Assembly: GCF_000313135.1 (NCBI RefSeq)
Contig: NW_004457554.1
Coordinates: 67,718-131,717 of the forward strand
Reading direction: 5' to 3'
DNA length: 64,000 nt
Source: Acanthamoeba castellanii str. Neff
Lineage: Eukaryota > Discosea > Longamoebia > Acanthamoebidae
Shown here: positions 32,966 to 44,663 of the stretch, one piece after another
How positions within the stretch are numbered: position 1 is the stretch's first letter
Layout: every line of letters begins with the position of its first letter
The notes under the pieces: generated by a model
Databases searched by the model: none
Told to the model about the DNA's origin: nothing
The model's input: only the letters and a program-made list of their open reading frames with translations
Made by a program: the position numbers and the translations under genes

Positions 32966-35900
32966 ATGTCCGCAGCCAGCACGACCAGCCTCCCTTCAAC
33001 AGCGGTCCCCACGTCGCCGGCGCCGTTCGAGGCCTTCCTGACGTCCCTTGGGGCCGGCCGTTCTGCGAACAGAGCCGCGGCAGCCACCACCACATCTGCG
33101 TCACCGGCATCACCATCGACGACTTCATCATCGACCAAGATGGCAGCCGTCGCAGTCAACGCCCAGTCCACCCTGTCAGATGGCGTTTCTTCTACACCGC
33201 TGCCGACTCCATCTTCTTCCTCCCCGACCCAGCACCACATCTCCACTCCCTCTTCCACGAACCCAGCCCCGGCCCTCGCCTCCTCGTCTTCATCATCCTC
33301 TACCTTGCCGGCCTCAGCCGCCGCTACTTCCGGTGTCACCGCCAGCGCCGCCGGCAGTGGTGCCACGGAGAAGGCCGGGGAAGGTCGGACGAGTTCTCCC
33401 CTCGTCGAGGGCACGAATCCCGCCGCCGCCAATTCAACAACGGCCGCCGCTACACGACATGAAGATGACGTGAAGATGAACGTCGTCGATGAGGTGACGG
33501 GCTTGCTGCTACTGAGCACGACTGCTACGAGTAGCGGGACGGGCGCGGGTCAGACGCCGTCGCCGCCCCCTCAGCAGCAGCAGCAGCAGCCGCCGTTCGA
33601 CGTGACGAGTAGCAGCGGTCGCGAGGCGCTACTCCTCCGGTTCCTTCAGCTTCTGCCGAGCACGCTCGACCTCCAGCAGCCGCTCAACCAGCCGTCGCCC
33701 ACCATGAACGGCACCAGCAGTGCGAGCGAGGCGGAGACGACCAGCAGGGCCTGCCAGCAGCTCGTGTCGGAGGTGGTGACGGCCCTGCGGCTGTGGGTCA
33801 TGCAGCAGCCCCTCACCCTGGGCCGACCGCTGGGCGACGACAACCCGTCGCTCTTCGCCCTCCTGCGTCCGCAGCTGCGTCAGCTCCACTGGTGGCGAGC
33901 GCCGCAGGGTCACGCCGTCGCATCTACGTCTTCTTCGTCGGTGGCGCCCCCGCACTACCCCACCTCGGCTGCCTCGCCTCCGCCAGAGCCGCCCGTCGGG
34001 GTACGCTGCCAGCTCTCTTCTGCCTCTACACGCTTTCTTGTTGTGGTGGGTACTCGCGACACCAAAATTTCAGAAATGTTGGGGCAAAAGGAGGCCACAT
34101 TCTCGAAATTTTTTATATTGCCCGACACCGGACTGGTGTGTGGTGCCCACACAAGCCCCTCATGGCGTGGTGCCACTTGCGTGCGCTTCGTCGACCGCTT
34201 CTCTCAGCCAAATTAGCGCTTTTCTGGCGCAAGGCGACGACACCGTCATGCCACACTCGTTTCAATGTTGTTGCCACTCGTGTTGGTGACACAATAAGCC
34301 CCAAATTAGTCCAAGTCCTCGGGACTAAAATGGACAAGACGACCCACGGCGTACGCCGTCAAAGTCGGCCTCGACGGTCTTTTTGGTTCGTTTGTTTACC
34401 GACCGCCAGCTGCTGGCTCCGGTCACCACCTTCACCTCCGGAACGCACGCTGGATCACCGGGCAAGCCCAATTGTACTCTTGCATTTCCCTCTCTTCGCC
34501 CAATTCGCCGACATTTGCAGTCAATCTTTTGCATTCCCGTTTGACGGCAATCAAAATTGAGTTGCTTTCTCCATCTCCTTCTTCATCTTGGTCGTGCCCC
34601 GCACACAGCCCGCCAGCAAGCCTCGCGCTTCTTACTCCTTCATCTCTTATACATCCGATTAAGAGTTGCAAAGATTCATGAACTCAACCTTAGCTTCTCT
34701 CTCTCGCAACGCAGGACGACCTGCTCGCCTTGGCGTGGGGCAACCGAGCCTGGCAGCCCCCGGTGGCGGCCAGCCCCGCTGCCGCGGCTGTCGGGCAGCA
34801 CAAGACCGAGGAGGGCTCGCCGACCCTCTCCTCGCCGGGTCTCGCCACCTCGCCCGCCCGCGGACTCACCGTGCCGCTGGTCAAGGTCGAGCAGCACAAC
34901 AACGTCGGCGTCGCTGCCCACCCGGGTGGTGCCAACAACGGCGCCTTCGCCCGAGCGCAGCACCACCCCGCCGGCCCGACTGGCGCGGTGATCGGCACGA
35001 TCAAGGTGCCCGGGCCGATGCCGGTGGCGGGTCCGACCAACAGCAACGAGGGCTTCGAGTTCAACGAGAACGACAGCGCGGCCCCGCACAGCAGCGCCGT
35101 CGCCGTGCTTAGCAAGCGGCGTCGCAGCATGGACGCCTCATTCGAGGCGGCCGGCGGTCACCTGCTGGGCCGTCCGCCCGTCCGAGACCAGGCCCTGCGC
35201 AAGCGTCGGAAGAGCGTCATCGACCGCACGACGACCGGCAGCGTGCGCTCGGAGGAGACCACCACCGCGCCCGCGCCGCGCGAAATGCGCAAGCGCAAGG
35301 CCTCTCTGCCGCCGTCGACCGCGCCCAACCCCAACGGCGCCGGCCTCGGCGACGACGGCTCGCTCTCGCCCAAGAAGACCAAGTTTGACGATGAGGACTA
35401 CATCGACACGGGCCGGGAGTCGGGCGGCGGCGACAAGGACAAGGAGGGCCAGCGCGACGTGGCCGACTCAGCCACGCCGATCCGCGGCATCCGGGGCCGA
35501 GGCAGGGGCCGAGGCACGCGGGGCATGAAGGCGCGCGGTGGCCGGGGTGGACGCAGTGGCGGCAACAGCAGCGCGCACAGCGAGAAGGACCTTGACGGCG
35601 TGCCCAAGACCAAGTACGGCAGCCATCTCCTTTTGCGCGCGCGCGCGTGTCGTGTATGTCGCGTTACGTGTGGTGGGGCTAACCAGGTTCTTGCTTTGTT
35701 GGTGTGCGATTCGACAGGGCAAGAAAGCCGGAGAGTTGTCACAGGTGCAAGAACAAGAAGGAGTTTTGGGTGGGCTGCCCGCTTGTTGCCTCGCACAAGT
35801 ACTGTCGCGGCTGCGTCGTCCGACACTTCAGCATCGACTACGATGACTTCAGGTCCGGCCCTTTTCTTTATTATTTATTTCTACCCTTTTGTATTTATTT

Positions 35901-36684
35901 AGACACCTTTTTCTTATTGAGAATAATTATTAATAGTTAAAATTTCTTTTTTTTTTACAGGGCGAACCCGGAGAACTATTGGACCGACGGCTGCCCGATC
36001 TGCCACCTGACGTGTCCGTGCATCGGCTGCGTGCGGAAGAAGAAGAACGGACAGAGCGGCGGAGCGGAGGACGACAAGGTCGACATTGAGAAGGACGAGG
36101 ACGACGAGGTCGGCGATCCCGACGAGGACGAGGACGACGATGGCGCCGACGGCTACGATGAAGAGGGCGATGGCGACGAGGAAGACGACGTGCACGTCGA
36201 CGTAGACAACGACGACGACGACGACGAGGACGAGATGAGCGAGGAGCGGAGCGCCGAGAGCCTGATCGAGGTGAGGTGGTCGGCCCTCAAGCGACAGCTC
36301 GACGTCAAGGACGCGGCCGCAGCGGCCGACAGCACCGGCACCGGCCAGCACCTGCCGGTCAAGAAACGCATGAGCCGCATGCGCTCCAACTCGTTCGCCA
36401 ACGGCGGCGGCCCCTCGTCGCGCAGCGGGTCGTCGTCGTCATCGTCGTCGTTCCTCGACGAGCCCTACACGCCGCAGCAGACCCACCAGCAGCCGCCGCG
36501 AAAGCGCGCTCCGCGGCTCCGCTCCTATTCGACGTCGCACTGCGAGCCCAAGCCCTCGGCCGTCGCGGCCATGAACCCGGAGGACTACCTCGGTCGCACG
36601 GGAGCCGGTAACGTCCTGGCCGCGCGATACAGCTCGCCCATGCGCCGCGGCTCGCGCGGCTTCAACTCCCGGGCCAACCACTAG
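32966..36684 (+). CDS. CDCA7-type zf-4CXXC_R1 zinc-finger protein
   Basis: Four exons (32966-34000, 34715-35613, 35718-35852, 35961-36684) give 930 residues in a continuous frame. The first ~640 residues are serine/threonine/proline-rich with nuclear-localisation-like basic clusters (SKRRRSMD, KRRKSVID) and an RGRGRGRGTRG run. Residues ~650-715 form a cysteine-rich domain: CHRCKNKKEFWVGC, YCRGCVVRHF, then GCPICHLTCPCIGC. This is the layout of the zf-4CXXC_R1 domain of CDCA7/JPO1 proteins, which recruit the remodeller HELLS/LSH to chromatin to support DNA methylation. An acidic run (D/E, about 730-790) and a serine-rich tail follow. The product is likely nuclear. Intron 1 is unusually long (714 bases). 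The family assignment rests on the cysteine spacing alone. Confidence 0.78.
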
Positions 36685-37074
36685 AGCGTAGAGCCCTGGC
36701 CTCGCCTCGGGGGCAATCGATCCATCCACAACAACGACGACGACCACAACACGCACGCGCGCGTACACCGACTCAGCGCGCCACAAAAAAAAAGAGAGCG
36801 AGAGGAGATGGGCTGGCTGGACGGACGATGGTGGGAGGAGGAGGAGAGAGAGAGACTGTAAGATATCTACAACGCATCGAGCGAGGGACTGGCCCGGGAG
36901 CGAGAGGAGGGAAAGGCGCGCACCGATCCCACTTCGATCTTCTTCACCTGCTGGTCCTGCTTCGTGTTTGTGGGGCGCGTGGTCGACATTTTTTGCTGAC
37001 GTGTACAAACTATTTAAAAAATACAACTATTGTCGACAAAAAGTCGTTTCGCGTCGTGCCAGCTGGCCCGTAAG
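36685..37074. other. Intergenic, nothing recognised
   Basis: 390 bases of purine-rich sequence (GGAGGAGGAGAGAGAGAG near 36,835) between the CDCA7-like stop and the next start. No gene or clear promoter element seen. Confidence 0.45.
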
Positions 37075-40000
37075 ATGGAGATGGAGGGGGATGAGGTGGA
37101 GCTGGATGCCCTGCGGAAGCGCTACTCGCGACAGCAGCTGGAGGAGGCCAACGTGGAGGAGATCCCGTTCAGCGAGCTCATGGCCATGGAGGTCTTGAGC
37201 CAGGCCGACATACTCGGCTTTCAGGAGAAGGGCTTCCTCGTGGTGAAGGACGTCCTCACCGAACCACAATGCCGCATCATCGAACGACGCATGGTCGAGG
37301 TAGTTCCCTCTTCTGTGTCGTGCTTATTTTTATTTATTTAATACTGTTAGTAGCGCTACAGGGCCTGCACTAAACCGACATGTAACCATGTTATATTGTT
37401 TTGTTTACTTGGTGACAGACGATGAACCTGAGCCTGTTTGCAGCCGAGGACTTCAAGCTCATTGAGGGGGACACCTACAGCGTGCTCATTAACTCTCACG
37501 ATCAGCTGGCCTTGCTCCGCAATCCACACTGCACCAAAAAGTTGCTCAACGACAACAAGACGAGGTCGGTCAACTGCCCACACGCAAGTGCTCCCGTTTG
37601 CTGATGCCTTCTTCATGATGATGACGCGCCCAGGAGGCCGCACGTGTCCAAGGTGCATGGGCACTGGAACCTGTACTGGCTGCCCGAGATGCAGACTATC
37701 GTCAACTCCAACCCTAAAGTGCGTTCTAGGGCCTCTCTAATCAATGCTATTCAGGGGTTGACGATGCTCCTCACGTCATGGACCAGATCTACACAGTGCA
37801 CCGCCAGCTCTACGGCAAGTACCAGCTGCGAAGCAGTCTGAACACGATCGGCCTGAAACCGCCAACTTCGTTGGACATGCCAGCCCTCGCCTTTGATGCC
37901 CCGCTCTACGAAGACACCTCCCACACCAACGAATGCTGTACGCCTCTTCTGCATTCCTATATGTTCTAGAAAATGTTGGCGTATGTGTAAGAGATTTACA
38001 ATGTGGTATTACAGTGGAAAGAAGCATCAAGAGTATCGTATGCCTGCGGTCCCCCAACGACGTTGAGCCTCGGGACAGGTTAGTATCTCTCTCTCTCACA
38101 TCCAACCTGGTGCTGTTCACTCATTCAGACTTGGTGGTTACACAGTGGGACGTTTGAACTGGTGGAGTCCTTTCACCTGTACTTCGAGCTGGCGGCCGCC
38201 TTCCTCGACCCGGAGACGGGCTACCCCGACTGCCGCCTGCCTGTGGAGGACCCGCTCGGTCGGGCTATCGCCCACCTCGACCTTCCGGCGCTCAACCTCT
38301 ACATCCGCATGTACACCTTCATCCAGCGCTTCAACGTACGACCAAACACGCCCGTCCCCTCCATGACCTCGACCGCCCAGGAGCTCTGGCCCTTCGCCAC
38401 CACATCATCTTCATCATCGTCGTCCTCACTCTCGCTATCACCATCGTCGGCCTCAGCTGCGTCGGCGATCCCAGCGGGCGACGCAGCCTGGACCCAGCAC
38501 GCGGAGATGTGGAGCCACGCCCTGCAGACCTACCACGGCTCGGCCCGGCGCATCGGAGTGCCGGAGGTGGCGCGGCAGCTGCGATGGACCGTGGTGCCGC
38601 TATCGGCCGGGAGCCTGCTGGCCCGCGACGCCCGCACGCCGTACCGCACCCTGCGCAACCTGTCGGCGCGGGCGCCTTTCTCTACGCCTACTGCACCATG
38701 TCCAAGATCACCAACGAGGCGCTCTACTACGGGAGCGACGACTGGAAGACGCTGGGCAAGTGCAACCGCAACATCCAAGGTTATCTTTTTCTGCACATAC
38801 CACCGCACACGCGTGCGCACGCAGGACACACACACGACACACGCCACGAGGTCTAAATGATATGTTCGAAACAGGAGCGCACAAGGACTCGAAGAGCTTC
38901 AACGAGCTCGAGCTCGAGCTGTTCGAGAAGCACTACCACAAAGGCTACTCGCGGCTATACACATATGGCACGTCCTCCTTCGCTCTAAGGCTTCTCTTTA
39001 CCCAGCTCCAGCTCACCTTGGTCGTGTCGGGGTTGTGTGCCTGTTGTTGTGATGCCTGTATGTTGTGCAGATGGGGTGTACAATCACTTCCGGCAGGACA
39101 ACCTGCTGTCGAAGGCGCTCTGGGGGTGGGACTTCCGCAAGCCGGCCATGTTCAAGTGGTCCGCCTACGCCGAACCGGGTGCTGCCGACCTTCCCAAGCG
39201 CTCCCAGGGCTCATCCACCGCCGCCTGCGACGTGCCTTCGCCCGATCCGCTCTGTAGCTGGGAGTCCTCGCCGCCCCCAAGCGGGACTGTATCGGCCACG
39301 ATGGCCACATCATCACCAATCGGCACCAAGCGCCCGCGAGGCGACGCCGCTGACGCCAAGCCGGCGAAGAGGTTGGCGAAGAGGACAACGAAGAGGAGCG
39401 CCAAGGCCAAGGCCACCGCCGAGTCGGCCGGATCGCCGCTGCTCTTCGAGAGCCAGCCCAGCGCCGGCGCCAGCGAATGGCGGGCCGTGCGCGGCAGTCC
39501 AGCCGGCGCGGACCATGGTAGGGGCCTAAGCTTCGACGACGACAACCGAACGAAAGCCACCACGACCGAGGCCAAGACGAGAGGTCTTCTTCAGCGAAGG
39601 GACAGCACAGGCGCAGGGGAGGTGGTCGCGTCGGCGTCGAAGAAGCCGCGGCTGACGACCACCAAACGAACGGCCGCCTCGCCTGCGCCGTCGCACTCGC
39701 AGTTGTCACCGTCATCGCCGCGGTCGCCCTGGAGGCCGATGCCGCTGCGCCCCATTGTCCTTGCCGCCCCCGACCCAGACGACCCTCTTCTGGAACGCCA
39801 ACAGCAACAATCCCAACCGCAACAGCATCAACATCACGATCACCATCATCATTATCATCAACCACCAGCGCAAGACACGGCGGCCGCCAGCAGTACATCG
39901 GCGTACTCCAGCGCCGGCTGCCAGCACTGTGCCAGCGGGCCGCTGGATCTGCGGCCGCGTATCTACAACATTCGCACCAGCAACGAGAACGGCGATAGCG

Positions 40001-40238
40001 AGGGGGAGCGATGGAGGTGTGCGGAGCGAGCGGTCACGTGTTCCCGGGAGCAGGGCGCAAGCAGGCGCGGGTGCGAATGCCCGAGAGCGAGCGCGAGCTG
40101 GCGGAGCTGCAGGAGAGCGGGGGCTGCGCGATCGAGCAGAGCGTGGTGCGTTACACGGACGAGGAGGGGCGGACGAGGTGCAGGCTGGTCATCTACGTGC
40201 GGAGCCTCGTAACGCCTCATCGACCACGCGACTCGTAG
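37075..40238 (+). CDS. 2-oxoglutarate dioxygenase-like protein with disordered tail (two frame breaks)
   Basis: About ten exons starting 37075-37299. The N-terminal part has GFLVVKDVLTEPQC, typical of the opening of phytanoyl-CoA-dioxygenase-like folds. Later come SIKSIVCLRSP, SGTFELVESFH and VVPLSAGSLLARDARTPYRTLRN; the last resembles the strand that normally carries the distal iron histidine (GSLxxWDxRxPHxxxRN), but here tyrosine replaces histidine. A 38-residue serine-rich insertion precedes it. The C-terminal ~400 residues are low-complexity with a histidine/glutamine run. The frame must shift by one base near 38,668 and in a run of five G near 40,003, after which strongly codon-biased sequence continues to TAG 40236-40238. 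The intron 38968-39070 has a GC donor. It may be an inactive or repurposed dioxygenase; family confidence is low. Confidence 0.5.
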
Positions 40239-40350
40239 CGAAGGTATTTTGTTCGATTTGTGGATTTTATTGACTGGTCCAAGCAAGTCCCATAAAAAGA
40301 AAAAGAAAAAGAAAGGGAAAAGGAAAATTAAAAGAAGGAGGAAGGTGGAG

Positions 40351-43300
40351 ATGGAGGCACCAGGGCCAGGGGACAGCAACTGGACTGGCGGGGGTGGTGA
40401 GAAGAGCTCCAAGAAAAAGGATAAGAAGAAGGACACCGAAAAGAAGTACTTCACGGTGAAGAACTCGAAGGCCAAGTCCTCCCCTGCCGCCAGCAAGAAG
40501 GACAAGGAAAGGGAGAAGGGGGAGCGAGATGAACGAATTACTGCCAAAAATCGCGGTGGCTCGCGAGACGAGGCCGAAGCGGAATTGGAGCCGGATGAAT
40601 CCTCCTCAGCCAGTACAACCAGTCATACCGTGCACGACGAGCTCGATCTCACGCTCGACGACCTGAGCACAGGATCGGACGTGGAGGTCATCGAAGTGCC
40701 CATACGCGCCTACGAAGACCGTACGCATTCCTCAGCATGCTTTCATTCATCAATCAAGTAGCGCACAACAAACATCTTTTTCAACGCTGGGTGCGTAGAG
40801 GACCACTGGGCGGTAGTGGCGTGTACAGGATCGCCGCCTCCGTCTCGCAACAAGCACACCGCCGTCCACTACAACGGTACGCACAAACCGCACACACACC
40901 ATCATCACCAGGACTGACTTGGCCCATGGCGCTGCACGCGTACGCAGGGTCTCTTTACTTCTTTGGCGGAGACGACGGCAACTCGCGGCTTAACGACCTC
41001 TACCAGTTCATCATTGGTACACTGATGAGTGCTGTGTGGGGCGGCGTGGCGTGTGCGTGCGCGTGTGCGTGCGCGTGTGCGGTTGATGTTACATGTCATG
41101 TCGCACTATGTTACATGACGCGGTGCCGACTGACCTCTGCTGCACGGTTCAGCCAAGAAGGAGTGGAGGAAGGTCGCCACGAGTGGCAATCCGCCCAAGC
41201 CGCGCTACTACCACTCGGCGGTGGTGGAGGGTCCCTGCATGTACGTCTTTGGCGGCTACACCGATCATAACCACAACGACACTTTCCAATACCACTTCGG
41301 TACTGCGCCTCTCTGCGTTGCGTGTCGTGTCGTGTCGTGCGGGCGCGTGAGCGTGTGCGTGTCGTGCACGACCTCACCACGCGCGGGCGCAGGCACGCGG
41401 GAGTGGACGCAGCTGGAGTGCGCGGGCGAGGTGCCGAGTCAGCGATCGGGCCACAATGCGGTGATGCACAACGGGGCCATGTACGTGTTTGGCGGCTACG
41501 ACGGCAGTAAGCGCTTGAACGACCTCTTCAAGCTCGACATCAGTACTTCCCACTCCCAGGCCGGTAGTGGTTGTGGTGTTAAGGTCGCGGCTGACGTCAG
41601 CTTGCTATGGTCGGCCCTAACGTATGAGGTAAGCGAGAGTGGGAGGCGGTGGAGAGCACCGGGAAGGCGCCCACGAGCCGCTGCAACGCGTCGGCTGTCG
41701 TGATCGAGGGCTCGATGCTCGTCTTCGCCGGTCACTCGGGAGTCGCCACCAACGCCGATCTCTATGACTACAATTTTGGTACCAAACTCCACCACTGTTT
41801 GGCATGTTGCGTTTTAATCCTCGCAAGGTGGTGGTGCGGTCGTGTGTCGTGCTATGCGTCGACATGTTGTGTGTCGTTGCTCACACCTGCCTCGATCTGC
41901 GTGTGTCCTCAACGCATAGCGTCGCGCACTTGGTCGCAGATCGAGTGCTCTGGCGATGCGCCCTCGAAGCGGCTCGGGCACACCAGCGTCTGCAACCAGG
42001 ACCACATGTACATGTTTGGAGGTACCGACTGGACTAGTGCTACACGGCATGACGCCACACGCCACACGCGCCACGCCCACGCGCCACGCGCCACACACCA
42101 CGACACACGCCCACACGCCACACGCAACACCGCACACGCGCACGCAACACCGCGCACGAAAACACTGACAACATTGGTGCAGGTACGGCGGCAAACAATT
42201 TCTGCAACGATCTGTACCGGCTCAACATCCAGAAGAAGGAGTGGGTCCTGATCCGAACCACCGGCCCGACGCCCTTCTCGCGCTGCTACCATACGGCTGT
42301 GGTGCGTGCCCTCCCCTCATTCTTGCTCTCTTCTTTCTCCTCCGCTTTCGCTCTTTCGGAAAGGACCAGTGCCCAGCGCTCACCCCCTTGGGCCGCTTAC
42401 CGGCCGCACGATGACAATCATCAGGTGGTGGACACGGTGATGTACATCTTTGGCGGCGCGCCACCAGACGCCCACCCGTTGGACCTCTACAGCTTCACCT
42501 TTGGTACACGACGCACACGACGCACACGACACGACACACACGACACACACGCGCATGAGCAAAGTTCTGAAGGCTTGCGTGGATGGACGGCGAATGAAAC
42601 AACAGCGGCCGTGGATCCGCCGTGTACGCTGAGCGATGACATGGGCGCGTTCCTCGAAAAGGGTGAGCTGGCCGACGTTACCTTCCTCGTCGACAAGGAG
42701 TCCATCACCGCTCACAGCCTCATCCTGCACGTCCGGTACAGACCGTCACACGCACACGCACACGCACACGCACACGCACACGCACACGCACACGCACACG
42801 CGCACGCCCACGCACGACACATCATGATGACGGGTCTGGGCGCCAGGTGTCCACCGCTCTATGAGCTAGCGGCCCAGGAGCAGCAGCGACCAAGCGCCGA
42901 GGGTGGAAGCAGCATCGGCGGCGGCGGCGGCGGCGGCAAGAAGCAGAAGCGGCAGGGCAAGGCCAAGGCCAAGGCCAAGAAGGACGAGTCGTCCACCTCA
43001 TCGTCGCCCCCTTCGTCGTCGTCTTTCCCCGCTTCCTCGTCCGCCGCCTTCTTCGCGCCAGTCGAGGTCGAGCTCTCCGACGTGCCCTCGGCCCAGGCCT
43101 TCCGCGAGATCCTCTACTTTATCTACACCGACGAGGTGCGGTTCTCCCCGAAGATGACGCTGTCGCAGCTGTTCGAGCTGCTGGCCCTCGCCACGCGCTT
43201 CCGCCTTGACCGCTTCGTTCGCCTCTGCGAACGCTACATCATGTACGCCGCCACCTTACTAGCCCGCCTGGGCGGCTCCCGAGGCCCTGGTTCTCACTGT

Positions 43301-44575
43301 GTGTGTGCTGTGTGTGCTGTGTGTGGTTGTGTGTGTTGTGTGGTTGTGTGTGTGTGTGTGTGTGTGTGACAGATCGTCGGTGTCGCTGGACAACGTGATC
43401 GCGGTGCTCAAGCTGGTGCAGAGCGACAAGGGCGGCGTGGTGAGCGCCGTGGTCAAGGAGTTCAGCATCATGTTCGTCCTGCGGCACTACCAGGACGTGA
43501 TCGTGCAGCAGGCCTTCGAGACCGTGGGTCCGGCGCTGCTGGTGGAGATCATGCGCCTCTACCAGCAGTTCACCGCCACCAAGTCCTCCAAGTACCAGGC
43601 GGCCGCGGCGGCCAGGCCCGTGGAGATCCCACCGAGCAAGCTCGCCGACGATCTGGCTCGGCTGCGACGCGACGAGACCACCTGGGACTTCACCTTCTAC
43701 GTCCGCGGTACGCACACGCACGACACGCACCGCAGCACACGCACGACACGTACCGCCGCACACGCAACGCGCATGGTGGTCTCATTGTTGTTTGGCTGCA
43801 GGCAAACCGCTGGGCGCGCATCTGGTGATGTTGTTGGCGCGCACGGGCTTCTTCCAGGGCGCGCTGCGAAGCACGATGAAGGGCGGCGACCTCCACACGC
43901 GCCAGATGGCCGTCGTCATCGGTTCGGTGCAGCCCACGCCCGAAGCCTTTGCCAGCTTCCTGGACTATATCTACACAGGTGCGTGTCGTGTGTCGTGTGT
44001 GTCATGTGTGTCGTGTGTGTGTCGTGTGTGTCGTGTGTGTGACTCACCAATGCGTGTAGGGCGAGTGGACACTCCGCCCGATGAAGCGGTGTACCTGCTC
44101 ACGGCCTCGGGCTTCTACGGGCTCACCAACGATCGGCTCAAGGCTATCGCCAGCAAGCAAATCACACAAAACCTTCACCGGTACACGACACGCACCACCG
44201 CACACGACCGCACACGCGCCTCATACGTTCTGGATGCGCAGGAACAACATTTTGAGGGTGCTGGAGGCGGCGAGCGACGTGGGCGCCCGGCAGCTGAAGC
44301 ACTTTGTGCTGGAGCAGGTGGTGAAGGACTTTGCGCACCTCATGCGCACGCAGGCCGACCAGGTGCGCCAGCTGTCCAAGGCCCTCCTCATCGACAACAT
44401 GACCAGCCTCGCCCCCACCATGCCGCCCTCGTCTTCGTCATCGTTGTCGTCGTCCCTCTCCCTCTCGCCTTCGGCCTCCTCTTCATCATCGTCGTCGTCC
44501 TCTTCGTCCGCCTCGCCCTCCGTTCCTCCCGCCCAGTCGGGCCTCGGCTCCGACTCCTCCGGCACTCGCCCTTGA
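40351..44575 (+). CDS. LZTR1: LZTR1-like Kelch / double BTB protein
   Basis: The start is ATG 40351 and the stop TGA 44573-44575, with about 14 introns. A lysine-rich head is followed by six or seven Kelch blades, each showing the pattern of a GG-containing strand and a W: SLYFFGGDDGNSRLNDLY, MYVFGGYTDHNHNDTFQY, MYVFGGYDGSKRLNDLFK, MLVFAGHSG, MYMFGG, MYIFGGAPPDAHPLDLY. A first BTB (LADVTFLVDKESITAHSLIL) is split by a ~70-residue glycine/serine/lysine insertion before VELSDVPSAQAFREILYFIY; a BACK-like region and a second BTB-BACK (WDFTFYVRGKPLGAHLVML, FLDYIYTG) follow. Kelch plus two BTB-BACK modules is the architecture of LZTR1, a CUL3 substrate adaptor that in animals promotes ubiquitination of RIT1 and Ras proteins. 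The tail is a serine run. Confidence 0.85.
42741..42801. repeat. Intronic (CACACG)n repeat
   Basis: Nine to ten copies of a hexamer in an LZTR1-like intron, directly after the exon encoding the start of BTB1. Confidence 0.85.
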
Positions 44576-44663
44576 CTGTTGTAATATTTATTGGCGCCTC
44601 GAAAACACAAATAAATAAATGCCTATTTATCTGTATTTTGTTTTACGTTTTGGAGGCAAAGAA

